The translations under genes were made by a program, and so were the position numbers. Shown piece after piece: positions 39,901-45,094 of a stretch of 64,000 nucleotides of DNA. The notes under the pieces were generated by a model, which saw only the letters and a list, made by a program, of their open reading frames with translations, did no database searches and had not been told where the DNA came from. The stretch comes from Datnioides undecimradiatus (lineage: Eukaryota > Chordata > Actinopteri > Lobotiformes > Datnioididae), in the NCBI GenBank assembly GCA_008933995.1, contig WARS01001868.1, positions 1,550,001 through 1,614,000 on the forward strand. Direction: 5' to 3'. How positions within the stretch are numbered: position 1 is the stretch's first letter; each line of letters begins with the position of its first letter.

Positions 39901-42900
39901 TAACTTCTTTTCTTTATGGCTTTACCGATGACAGCCATGGCTGGAGCCTTTTTGGGTTTCTCCGTCTGTCCACCCCAGTCTTGTAAACGGGAAATCTCAA
40001 GAACACCCTGACGTAATTTCTTCAGATTTGGCACAAACGTCCAGTTGGACCCAACAATGAAATGATACAGTTTTGGTGGTCAGAAGTCAATGGTCACAGT
40101 GAGTTCACAAAACATTCATTCTTGACCCTATACAAGAATTTGTATGGTTTGGAAACAGTGACATTTATACTACATTATCTCAGTCTGGACAGACATGAAT
40201 GCAAACTGCAACTTGACTAGCAGGTGGAGGCAGACAGCCGCAACATGTTAACAATATCTATACTTATATCTTAACTTCATGTTACAACTGACCATTTTCC
40301 ATTCTGGTTGCCTTGATTTTTGGCAATGTCATGTTAATATTGCTTTAAAGTTTTGTAGTATATGGATGACTTTCAAGGTTGCTCTGGGATACAGCAATGT
40401 GTGATCGCAGAGTATCCTTGAACACACCGGTTTTCAGAAAAGATAACATGAAGTTGGGACGACATGTCTACTGTGATCTATTACTTGTCTATGGTTGACT
40501 GATTTTCATATAATAGTTGGAAGTTGCAGCATAGTTAAGCATCCTAACTAATAATCTAATCTAGTAATGAATGCTATGGGAACTGGTCTGCAGTTATGTA
40601 AATGTAATTTGTAGTTGAAGGGATCAAACATTCAGGGGCATTGTTAAAATTCTTACAAGCCACAAATTACAAAAAGAGGAACGGACTAATCTCCCACATA
40701 CCTCCCACCACCACCGTGACCGTTCAGAGACACAGTAAGTGTTCTCAGAGGCAGAGAATGCTTTCAAAGGATGATTGAGGATCAATACGAGCCCCTCCCT
40801 CTCACCATCCAGCCCCACTTTCACCCCCTCCACCATCTTTCATTGTGCATTTGACCATTCGGAGTCTCCCTCCCCACCACCTAATGCTGACCTCTCCCAG
40901 ATTGATACGGCTGTCTGAAAATGGGGCATATTTGCAATGCACAGCTGTCACTAGTGTTGTTAATGACATACAGGTTTGTCATTCAGCGTAAGCAGTACGC
41001 TGTTGGATCCCGGCAATGTCAACTTCTCATTTGCGGTTGGACTTTTTAGCCGTTAAAAGGGACACAAAGTCACCCTCATCCCTGTGATGGTGAAGATTGT
41101 GCAGCGAAGGACAAGGTTTGAGGAAAACAATTATTAAAATGTCCTGTACCATCAAGGCAGACTTTCTGTGTGTTTTCCTGAGGGGAGCGGGTATTTACAG
41201 GTCCCATTAAAGCTAACAGGGAGGAAGGTTTGACTGTCGCCGCTGCAATTAGCCGAGGACTGGCTTTATGCTTTTAGGCTGTTTCGGGCAATCATTTCTC
41301 TCAAAGGGGTTCTCATTTTATTTCCTGTTTTAGCTGGTTATGCATATGATTCTGCATCACTGGGAGTTGTACACCTAACAGATTCCTTCTGTGTGTGTGT
41401 GTGTGTGTGTGTGTGTCTAAATGTATGTTACCGAGTGTTTTTAGTTTTGTGTAACCCTCTTCTTCATCCCTGGTTCAGATTCTATACGGATCCCCTATGG
41501 TACCAAGCTTTCCCTGTACATGTCTAAGGATGCCGAAGGTACTGCAGGATTCTCCCACAACTCAGTCCATGATAACGCTCATGATGCTGGCCCACTAACA
41601 TGCACATGCTCCCAGAGTGTATCACCCTGTCTGCTCCAAGGCGGCATGTTGACTTGAACGTTGGTTGAATGTTAAGTGAACATTATGTCTTCCCCATCCC
41701 CCCTTCTGTCTTAACTAATTAAAGCATTAGTGCGAGGAGGAGAGGGAAACGGGAAAAAAGGTGATAGAGTGCAAAGTAAAAAAGTGAGGCGAGGGAAGAT
41801 AACGTCGATCAAGGAGGAGGGTTTTTAAATTACGGGGAGGGGGGAGGGGGGAGGAGAGGAGTAGATGCAGAGAAGGTATGCATGAGTGCAAGAGGAAAAA
41901 AGGGAGGGGTTGTGTACAAGCAGGAGGTTGGGAGAGAAGGAGGGAGAAAAGGGAAAGAGGGAAGGAGAAGACACGTCTGCCGCAGCATGATTTACAGATT
42001 GCACTGTCGCCATGGAGACTTTTGTCAGCCCTCTCTTCGATCCAAAGTGGTAGTCCAAACAGCGGTGCCACAATCTGAGGCTGAGGAAGTGGGGGGGGGT
42101 GCCCAGCAGAGGGAGGGGAGAAAGGTGGAAGGGGTGCTGACAAAAATCCCATCTCTAACTGCCTGTGCGCCTGCCGTATCTGCTCCTTGGGGAGGGTTTC
42201 ATCTGATGTAATCGCATCAGTAATGTGAACAAGATGCTGCTACTGATGTGGCTGCTGGCCGCCACCACCCCACCACTGGCTAAAACACACGCCAAAGACC
42301 TGCAGCACAGCAGCTCTGGAGAATTCGATCTCAATTAGTGCTGAAAACCTGAACATTTATATTTAATTCATGTGCCAGTGCGATGCAGTGTGACACTTCC
42401 CCTGGTCCAGAAACGCATGTGGAATATATTGATCCCTGTGACCATATATTCCATTATAACTGCATGCTTTTTCCGCATTTTTGATTTTATTACAATTCTT
42501 TGCTGTACGACAGCGCAGGTGCAGGAGAGAAAGGACCTGTAACAACACTAACACAGTGTACCTGTCAAACATCAGCAGTGACCCTCTATTCTTCTCCGTG
42601 GCTCTTTTACTCACCTCTCAACTGCTGACATTTTGGATGAGACAGTCCTCTTTGTGCAGCGTAGCCTTCGCATTAATTCAGTCTCGTCCATGTTTCTACC
42701 AGCTGGTCTCAGTGGAGCTCAGTGGCGCCAGGTTTGGCTGCTGAACTGCAATGCTGCACCCTGATGGCACAACTGGGTGCTGCAGGTTGGCACGCTGCAG
42801 CTTTGCGGGCGGAATGTCCATTTGAAAAACTCCAAACATCCATTTAATGTGGCCCAAACAGACTTTAAATGTTTATAGTCTCTGCTGAATAATAGAAGGA

Positions 42901-45094
42901 CTGCCATAAATGGCTGCAACAGAACAGTTAATATTACATTAGCACTCTGTAGGAAGGATGATTCATTTTAAGGTCTCATTCTGTCTCAGTAAATAGGACT
43001 ATCAATCATTTTAGAGTGTCTTTATTTGAACATGGAGGGCCAGTTCTATTGTGTCTTGTCAACCTTCAGACTCCAGGGTGAGGCTGAGTGTGTGAGTGAG
43101 TGAGAGACTTTGGGTTTATAAGTCACAAAAATGGCCATTTTGCATATTTTAGTTCATAAACTGCAGATCTCATAAAATCAGCATTACAGTGACTATTTTC
43201 CAAATCACTCCATAAGTTTATAGACTGATCTCTCAGATTTATGGCTACTGGAACCATTTGTTTTACTGTACTAATACACTCTGTCACAAATGCTGTTGCA
43301 GTCAGTGTCTGTTTTTAAAACGTTCACCTTAGGTGCATTCAAGGACTCTTCTTAAACACATGAAATGTTTGTGTTCACATTAGGCTGTCAACCACCTTAA
43401 AGTATGTCTGTTTCCTGTTTGTGTTGTGAGTCTGATTTTTCTGACAATACAAAACGTGAGAGCTATGCTTCAGTCAGCTGAATGTTAGAAGCTCCTTGAA
43501 CGCACCACAAAGAGCTTTTCAAAGGAATAGTTTGACATTTGGGTAAATGTGCTTAGAGTCATTCTTAGTAGTGATTACATGATAAAACTGAAACCACTCT
43601 TGCATCTGTCTGAAAACATTTAAAGATATTTAAGAAGGTGTCAGGCGGTTAGCGTAGCATAGCGTAAAGAAGCAGGGGGAAACAGTTAGCCCCAGTTAAC
43701 CTTAGCTTCTTTAGAATGAGAGATACTGATGCTTAGCTGCACATTGTTACACTGAACATTGTTAATGTGCTAATAAGTGAGCTGTGCTAGTTTTTAACCT
43801 TTGGACAAAGCTGGGCTAGCCATTTCCCCTTGCTTTCTGTATTTTTGCTAAGCTAAGCTAACCACCTGTTGAGTTTAGCTTTATATTCACTAGGCAGGCA
43901 TGAAAGTGGTTTAAAACAAACATATTTCATGTAATGTCAAGCTATTTCTCTGGTTTCAGAAGTAATCACACGTGCTCCAGCATCTACATGTAACAGTCGT
44001 GTATCTTTTTTATAACTGTGTGTCTAAAAAAAAAAAGGCATGCTTATATGTAAATGTATTTTTGTAGCAAATGAGCTAAAACATGCAAAAACAGTATGTT
44101 GCATTAGTAGTTCCATACATTTTTCATTGACTGCCACATATTTCTTCTCTCTTTATATGCGTCCCTTTTCTGTTCCCATCTTTGCTCCTTTTATCTCTTT
44201 GTTTCATGTCCTCTGTCACCACCTGCTTCTGTCCACCTTTCTGACTTTACCCATGGCTTTCTCCTCTCTCCCTCCATTTCCTTCTTTTAGGTGAATCACC
44301 ATGTAAGCATATGTTTAGGATTCCTCTGTGTAACTTGGTGGGCCGCAGCATTGAAAGACCCCTCAAGTCCCCTCTGGTCAACAAGGTGCTGACGACACCG
44401 GCCCCTGCCATCGTGCCCCCAACTCCGCTCATCTCTGCAACGCACTCGCTTTCCATGTCACGCATGGAGATCAAAGAGATAGCCAGCCGCACACGAAAAG
44501 AGCTGCTTGGTAAATGACAAGTATACTTTACTGTATACCTTTGAATGTATTAATGACAGCACTAAAGTAATAGTTGGACATTTGGGGAAATTTGCAAAGT
44601 TAACCAGCTGCAAGCTGCATCTGAGCAAATTCCCCCAAAGTCAAACTCTTCTTTTAATTCATGTTCAAGTTCATTCATAATGCATTTTCTGTTGTCTCAT
44701 GCCTATGAAGGCCTAACAGAGGAACCAAGCGGGAAGTCAGACAGTGGAACAGTTAAACAGAGGAAGATGAGCAAGAAGAACACAGAGGAAGAACCCAAAG
44801 CACGAGCACTGACGTCGACAAACAGTGACAGGTAACAGTGACACACTCAACAGCAGCACCATTGCACACTTAATAGCTGTAATTTTAATGCTGTCTGAGC
44901 TTAAGCCATATCTTTCTGTGCACAACAGGTTAGCCTCAGAGTCTGTTGAAACAGAGCTGGATGTCCAGCTGCATTGTTCATCCAGTTCGGAGGCCGAGCC
45001 AGAGAAGGTGGTGCTGCGAGCTGACAGCCCACCTCTCGCCAGCGCATTTGCCCTCTCCACATCCTTCGAGGAAGATGTCCTGGACCTAAAGTGA
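2813..45094 (+). CDS. garnl3: GTPase-activating Rap/Ran-GAP domain-like protein 3, 31 exons
   Basis: Joined exons encode 1030 residues, against 1013 for the human protein as remembered. The order matches GARNL3: a conserved N-terminal block ([16 protein letters not shown]), a RapGAP domain (about 180-400) with the catalytic Asn motif HIGNDIV (Asn292), a linker, a CNH domain (about 471-800) and a Ser/Pro-rich tail ending EEDVLDLK. RapGAPs speed GTP hydrolysis on Rap-type GTPases by inserting an Asn thumb, and CNH domains mediate protein contacts. GARNL3 itself is poorly characterised, so its substrate is inferred. Every junction is GT-AG with matching phase. There is no internal stop. The start exon ([10 protein letters not shown]) differs from the human N terminus I remember, so an alternative first exon is possible. 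Individual exons are listed separately. Confidence 0.95.
3377..3410. repeat. TTTG microsatellite
   Basis: About seven TTTG units in garnl3 intron 1, preceded by a T run. Confidence 0.9.
4935..5115 (+). repeat. GCTAACATG-type dispersed repeat, copy 1
   Basis: Contains GCATGCTAACATGCTCACAA, TTTAGCAGGTATACTGTTCACC and GCTAACATTTGCTAATTAGC. The reverse complement aligns with 27290-27390, so these are copies of one family in opposite orientations. I associate it with a common degenerate fish repeat; its class is not certain. Confidence 0.6.
6034..6057. repeat. GA microsatellite
   Basis: Uninterrupted (AG)n run of about 12 units in garnl3 intron 1. Confidence 0.9.
6450..6550 (+). repeat. GCTAACATG-type dispersed repeat, fragment
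   Basis: Short relic with TTTGAGCTAACCACTCACGC, GCATGCTAACCTGTGCACAG and TGTTGATGTTTAGCTGATAA, matching part of the family at 4935-5115. Strongly diverged. Confidence 0.45.
7144..7213 (+). CDS. garnl3: garnl3 exon 2
   Basis: Finishes Arg17 and encodes residues 18-40, including [20 protein letters not shown], nearly identical to the human protein as remembered. Acceptor TTGCAG, donor CTG|GTGAGT, ends in phase 0. Confidence 0.95.
8116..8389 (+). mobile_element. 5'-truncated LINE, reverse-transcriptase C-terminal tail
   Basis: 8146-8349 stays open and encodes [20 protein letters not shown], then [20 protein letters not shown], then [11 protein letters not shown] and MIRCGNP before a stop. This Arg-rich tail is typical of the C terminus of non-LTR retrotransposon reverse transcriptases; I favour an RTE-like clade but cannot prove it. 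GATTAGTATGAGAGATGT at 8116-8133 recurs with one mismatch at 8372-8389, which looks like an 18-bp target-site duplication around an insert of about 240 bases. A dead-on-arrival copy; too short to encode an enzyme. Confidence 0.85.
10600..11420. repeat. Possible degraded dispersed repeat
   Basis: Contains stretches that resemble widespread fish repeats as I remember them, for example AATCCATAGACTGCATAAAA at about 11014 and GGCGTTGCTACCTTGTGATT at about 11246. An open minus frame at 10616-10951 has no splice signals or recognised domain. No terminal repeats were found, so class and limits are uncertain. Confidence 0.3.
15906..15934. repeat. AC microsatellite
   Basis: (AC)n run of about 14 units in garnl3 intron 2, just after a long pyrimidine-rich stretch (15580-15800). 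Confidence 0.9.
16262..16303. repeat. TC microsatellite
   Basis: Imperfect (TC)n run in garnl3 intron 2. A GT run (16075-16099) and an AC run (16557-16579) lie close by, making a microsatellite cluster that creates spurious open frames. Confidence 0.9.
17210..17530. repeat. Degraded DNA-transposon-like repeat
   Basis: Starts with TAGGGCTGGATGAAATCGAT and later has CGATTCGTCAATTGATCAGT and GATGATCAATTATTTTCAGG. These resemble short non-autonomous fish elements with ATCGAT-rich ends. No intact terminal inverted repeats or target duplication could be fixed. Confidence 0.35.
20185..20259 (+). CDS. garnl3: garnl3 exon 3
   Basis: Residues 41-65, [20 protein letters not shown] then GSSDE, matching human GARNL3 as remembered. 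Phase 0 at both ends; long TCTCTC tract before the TTAG acceptor and donor GAG|GTACAT. Confidence 0.96.
20260..21772 (+). other. garnl3: garnl3 intron 3
   Basis: 1.5 kb. The stretch at about 20530-20950 may be an old dispersed repeat, suggested by memory of similar fish sequence only, and an open minus frame at 20528-20779 has no other support. The rest is unremarkable. Confidence 0.5.
21773..21872 (+). CDS. garnl3: garnl3 exon 4
   Basis: Residues 66-98 plus the first base of Val99: [20 protein letters not shown] then [13 protein letters not shown]. The acceptor is unusual: CAAACAG follows a GT-rich stretch rather than a clean pyrimidine tract. The conserved [20 protein letters not shown] block leaves no doubt about the exon. 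Confidence 0.95.
21873..23522 (+). other. garnl3: garnl3 intron 4
   Basis: 1.65 kb. It holds a perfect 11-bp hairpin (22194-22223); the minus-strand open frame at 22155-22583 has no supporting features. Nothing else recognised. Confidence 0.6.
22194..22223. repeat. Perfect 11-bp inverted repeat
   Basis: GCCCATAGAGG and CCTCTATGGGC flank an 8-base loop in garnl3 intron 4. A hairpin can form in RNA or DNA; no function is implied. Confidence 0.85.
23523..23641 (+). CDS. garnl3: garnl3 exon 5
   Basis: Completes Val99 and encodes residues 100-138: [20 protein letters not shown] then [19 protein letters not shown]. Ends in phase 0 with donor ACT|GTGAGT. Region ahead of the catalytic RapGAP core. 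Confidence 0.96.
23642..24555 (+). other. garnl3: garnl3 intron 5
   Basis: 0.9 kb with no recognised gene or repeat. Confidence 0.5.
24556..24620 (+). CDS. garnl3: garnl3 exon 6
   Basis: Residues 139-159, [20 protein letters not shown] then L, plus two bases of Ser160. Acceptor GCTCAG, donor AAG|GTGAGA. Confidence 0.95.
24621..25582 (+). other. garnl3: garnl3 intron 6
   Basis: About 1 kb. It contains an exact 23-bp tandem duplication at 25354-25399; otherwise featureless. Confidence 0.6.
25354..25399. repeat. Exact 23-bp tandem duplication
   Basis: Two identical adjacent units beginning GACATTATACAGAGCAGAGC in garnl3 intron 6. The lack of divergence suggests a recent duplication. Confidence 0.9.
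25583..25646 (+). CDS. garnl3: garnl3 exon 7
   Basis: Finishes Ser160 and encodes residues 161-181, [20 protein letters not shown] then K. Ends in phase 0 with donor AAG|GTGAGA. Leads into the RapGAP domain. Confidence 0.95.
25779..25805 (+). CDS. garnl3: garnl3 exon 8, 27-nt microexon
   Basis: Nine codons, DLLVLEEQE (residues 182-190), phase 0 at both ends, acceptor TTCCTCAG and donor GAG|GTACGA. The same nine residues are in the human protein as remembered, so this microexon is probably constitutive. Confidence 0.93.
25806..26207 (+). other. garnl3: garnl3 intron 8
   Basis: 0.4 kb; no recognised feature. Confidence 0.5.
26208..26283 (+). CDS. garnl3: garnl3 exon 9
   Basis: Residues 191-215 ([20 protein letters not shown] then EMFSN) plus the first base of Glu216. 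N-terminal part of the RapGAP domain; the [10 protein letters not shown] motif is typical of Rap1GAP relatives. Confidence 0.96.
26331..26369 (+). repeat. End fragment of the AATAGTTTGACATTT repeat family
   Basis: CATAGTTTGACATTTTAAAA followed by AAATGTGCTTTCTTGC matches the left end of the element at 43521-43952. It lies within the 319-base intron 9. No right end was recognised. Confidence 0.45.
26603..26701 (+). CDS. garnl3: garnl3 exon 10
   Basis: Completes Glu216, encodes residues 217-248 ([20 protein letters not shown] then [12 protein letters not shown]) and starts Asn249. The [11 protein letters not shown] block is a RapGAP-family signature. Confidence 0.97.
26806..26909 (+). CDS. garnl3: garnl3 exon 11
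   Basis: Finishes Asn249 and encodes residues 250-283, [20 protein letters not shown] then [23 protein letters not shown] is a conserved core of RapGAP domains. Ends in phase 0. Confidence 0.97.
26910..28758 (+). other. garnl3: garnl3 intron 11
   Basis: 1.85 kb. The first part carries an old dispersed repeat (about 27020-27395). The stretch at about 28285-28320 may be another fragment of that family. Nothing else recognised. Confidence 0.6.
27020..27395 (-). repeat. GCTAACATG-type dispersed repeat, copy 2
   Basis: The right part (27290-27390) is the inverse of 4975-5095: AATGTTAGCATGCTAACATT, then GTGAACATC and ACATACCTGCCAAACATTC. The left part has GTCAAAGTTTTCACTTAGCC and two related ACATTCATG blocks at about 27093 and 27197. 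Longest copy of this family in the window; degenerate, with no coding capacity. Confidence 0.6.
28759..28867 (+). CDS. garnl3: garnl3 exon 12 (catalytic Asn motif)
   Basis: Residues 284-319 plus the first base of His320: [20 protein letters not shown] then [23 protein letters not shown] contains Asn292, the position of the Asn thumb that RapGAPs insert into the Rap active site, so this copy is predicted to be catalytically competent. Confidence 0.97.
29008..29053 (+). CDS. garnl3: garnl3 exon 13
   Basis: Short 46-nt exon: finishes His320, encodes [14 protein letters not shown] (321-334) and starts Arg335. Acceptor CCTCCAG, donor CAG|GTGAGT. Phases on both sides match exons 12 and 14. Confidence 0.95.
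29252..29358 (+). CDS. garnl3: garnl3 exon 14
   Basis: Completes Arg335 and encodes residues 336-370 ([20 protein letters not shown] then [15 protein letters not shown]). This is the conserved C-terminal half of the RapGAP domain. Confidence 0.97.
29458..29573 (+). CDS. garnl3: garnl3 exon 15
   Basis: Completes Leu371 and encodes residues 372-409, [20 protein letters not shown] then [18 protein letters not shown]. End of the RapGAP domain; phase 0 at the 3' end. Confidence 0.97.
29574..30046 (+). other. garnl3: garnl3 intron 15
   Basis: 0.47 kb, pyrimidine-rich, with a GT microsatellite at 29981-29998 close to the acceptor. Confidence 0.6.
30047..30151 (+). CDS. garnl3: garnl3 exon 16
   Basis: Residues 410-444, [20 protein letters not shown] then [29 protein letters not shown] is a Ser-rich basic linker between the RapGAP and CNH domains and a plausible phosphorylation site (inference). 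Phase 0 at both ends. Confidence 0.96.
30169..30196. repeat. AC microsatellite
   Basis: (CA)n run of 14 units beginning 17 bases after the exon 16 donor; close enough to affect splicing if its length varies (inference). Confidence 0.9.
32868..33070 (+). repeat. AGTACTT-type element, diverged fragment
   Basis: CAAAGTACTGAGGTACATTT, ATTGTACTTTTCAGATTAAG and GTAGTCCATTACATTATTG resemble the AGTACTT-rich family near ptges. No terminal CAGTGGTGGA was recognised here. Confidence 0.4.
33189..33263 (+). CDS. garnl3: garnl3 exon 17
   Basis: Residues 445-469, [20 protein letters not shown] then LCRKE. Phase 0 at both ends. Short linker just before the CNH domain. Confidence 0.95.
33264..33598 (+). 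other. garnl3: garnl3 intron 17
   Basis: 335 bases, AT-rich; nothing recognised. Confidence 0.5.
33599..33713 (+). CDS. garnl3: garnl3 exon 18 (CNH start)
   Basis: Residues 470-507, [20 protein letters not shown] then [18 protein letters not shown], plus the first base of codon 508. [10 protein letters not shown] is the first strand of the citron-homology (CNH) beta-propeller. Confidence 0.96.
33854..33880 (+). CDS. garnl3: garnl3 exon 19, 27-nt cassette microexon
   Basis: Adds nine residues (GPDPALPN between split codons 508 and 517). Acceptor TTTCAG and donor CTG|GTGAGT are good, and both ends are phase 1, so skipping keeps frame. Skipping gives [15 protein letters not shown], which matches the human length better than inclusion does. 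Probably alternatively spliced; the weakest internal exon. Confidence 0.7.
33981..34085 (+). CDS. garnl3: garnl3 exon 20
   Basis: Residues 517-551 ([20 protein letters not shown] then [14 protein letters not shown]) plus a base of codon 552. CNH propeller; aligns with human [17 protein letters not shown] as remembered. Confidence 0.95.
34086..34886 (+). other. garnl3: garnl3 intron 20
   Basis: 0.8 kb with a pyrimidine-rich first half. No recognised feature; open frames across it simply run on from exon 20. Confidence 0.5.
34887..35003 (+). CDS. garnl3: garnl3 exon 21
   Basis: Residues 552-590, [20 protein letters not shown] then [21 protein letters not shown] strand followed by a charged loop; the human protein has the same KDARLFVFRLS and ENKLEKTK blocks as remembered. 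Confidence 0.96.
35004..36173 (+). other. garnl3: garnl3 intron 21
   Basis: 1.2 kb of AT-rich sequence; no recognised repeat or gene. Confidence 0.5.
36174..36340 (+). CDS. garnl3: garnl3 exon 22
   Basis: Residues 591-646: [20 protein letters not shown]-like block (here RIVAAI), then [10 protein letters not shown] and, after a variable loop, [13 protein letters not shown] core; the loop [15 protein letters not shown] differs from human. Confidence 0.96.
36461..36619 (+). CDS. garnl3: garnl3 exon 23
   Basis: Residues 647-699, [40 protein letters not shown] and [13 protein letters not shown]. Phase 0 at both ends; CNH domain. Confidence 0.97.
36874..36940 (+). CDS. garnl3: garnl3 exon 24
   Basis: Residues 700-721, [20 protein letters not shown] then YN, plus a base of Tyr722. 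Typical CNH strand motif ([17 protein letters not shown]). Confidence 0.97.
36941..37300 (+). other. garnl3: garnl3 intron 24
   Basis: 360 bases; no recognised feature apart from a strong pyrimidine tract at its 3' end. Confidence 0.5.
37301..37408 (+). CDS. garnl3: garnl3 exon 25
   Basis: Residues 722-757, [20 protein letters not shown] then [15 protein letters not shown], plus a base of Val758. CNH domain. Confidence 0.96.
37409..38739 (+). other. garnl3: garnl3 intron 25
   Basis: 1.3 kb. It holds GT and GAAA (38021-38040) microsatellites and a dispersed repeat copy at 38080-38167. Nothing coding seen. Confidence 0.6.
38080..38167 (+). repeat. GCTGGTGAACA dispersed repeat, copy 1
   Basis: GTTAGCAACTAGCTGGTGAA through ACATTTAGCAGCTTAA to GTTGGTGGAGACGGAGC aligns with 61230-61335, so this is a repeat with two copies in the window. 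Class not determined. Confidence 0.65.
38740..38858 (+). CDS. garnl3: garnl3 exon 26 (CNH end)
   Basis: Completes Val758 and encodes residues 759-797, [20 protein letters not shown] then [19 protein letters not shown]. Last conserved CNH strands, typical of the family ([10 protein letters not shown]). Confidence 0.97.
38859..39379 (+). other. garnl3: garnl3 intron 26
   Basis: 0.5 kb, with a long pyrimidine-rich 3' half. Nothing recognised. Confidence 0.5.
39380..39515 (+). CDS. garnl3: garnl3 exon 27
   Basis: Residues 798-842, [40 protein letters not shown] and SPLGD, plus a base of codon 843. Start of the Ser/Pro-rich, probably disordered tail. Confidence 0.95.
39985..40235 (+). repeat. 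Dispersed fish repeat, degraded
   Basis: GGGAAATCTCAAGAACACCC, TTTCTTCAGATTTGGCACAA, GTTTTGGTGGTCAGAAGTCA and CATGAATGCAAACTGCAACT resemble a common fish repeat as I remember it. Only one copy here and no terminal repeats seen, so class is open. Confidence 0.45.
41391..41416. repeat. GT microsatellite
   Basis: (GT)n of 13 units upstream of the cassette exon 28. UG repeats in RNA can bind CELF or TDP-43-type splicing factors (known), so an effect on this exon is possible (inference). Confidence 0.9.
41479..41538 (+). CDS. garnl3: garnl3 exon 28, 60-nt cassette exon
   Basis: Adds residues 843-862 ([19 protein letters not shown] plus split codons). Acceptor CTGGTTCAG follows a good pyrimidine tract; donor GAAG|GTACTG. 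Phase 1 at both ends, so it can be skipped. Skipping gives [16 protein letters not shown], which aligns with human LGEGEIQSKNLYKIPL as remembered, so the exon is probably optional. Confidence 0.7.
41836..41857 (+). other. Potential G-quadruplex tract
   Basis: GGGGAGGGGGGAGGGGGGAG followed by further GGAGAGG: repeated G-runs of four to six within a purine-rich stretch of intron 28. Sequence meets the usual G4 pattern; folding was not computed. Confidence 0.7.
43521..43952. mobile_element. Non-autonomous palindromic element (MITE-like), 432 bp
   Basis: Left end AAAGGAATAGTTTGACATTT is mirrored by the right end AATGTCAAGCTATTTCTCTG. Subterminal blocks are also inverted: GTTAGCGTAGCATAGCGTAA on the left, GCTAAGCTAAGCTAACCACC on the right. 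No coding capacity. It resembles a common fish MITE-like family; superfamily unassigned because I could not fix a target duplication. Confidence 0.75.
44291..44509 (+). CDS. garnl3: garnl3 exon 29
   Basis: Residues 863-935 plus a base of Gly936: [60 protein letters not shown] and [27 protein letters not shown] and [13 protein letters not shown] are highly conserved in GARNL3, which suggests a docking motif in the tail (inference). Confidence 0.97.
44564..44654. mobile_element. 91-bp miniature copy of the palindromic family
   Basis: AATAGTTGGACATTTGGGGA at the left and its inverse TTCCCCCAAAGTCAAACTCT near the right give inverted repeats of about 30 bases with a tiny interior. Same ends as 43521-43952. 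It occupies nearly half of the 201-base intron 29. Confidence 0.75.
44711..44831 (+). CDS. garnl3: garnl3 exon 30
   Basis: Residues 936-975 plus two bases of Arg976: [20 protein letters not shown] then [19 protein letters not shown]. Charged, low-complexity tail that is weakly conserved; supported by phase and splice sites. Confidence 0.88.
44929..45094 (+). CDS. garnl3: garnl3 exon 31 (stop codon)
   Basis: Completes Arg976 and encodes residues 977-1030, ending [15 protein letters not shown] then TGA. The last residues parallel human FSDEDIIDLK as remembered. Acceptor CACAACAG has a weak tract. Confidence 0.93.

Larger units (their letters stand above)
39516..41478 (+). other. garnl3: garnl3 intron 27
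   Basis: 2 kb. It carries a dispersed repeat (about 39985-40235) and a GT microsatellite (41391-41416) about 60 bases before the next acceptor. A minus open frame at 40624-40836 has no support. Confidence 0.6.
41539..44290 (+). other. garnl3: garnl3 intron 28
   Basis: 2.75 kb. It holds a purine-rich G-run tract (41730-41970, with four or more G-runs at 41836-41857) and a 432-bp palindromic element (43521-43952). The minus open frame 41727-42152 is a by-product of the purine tract. Confidence 0.65.
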
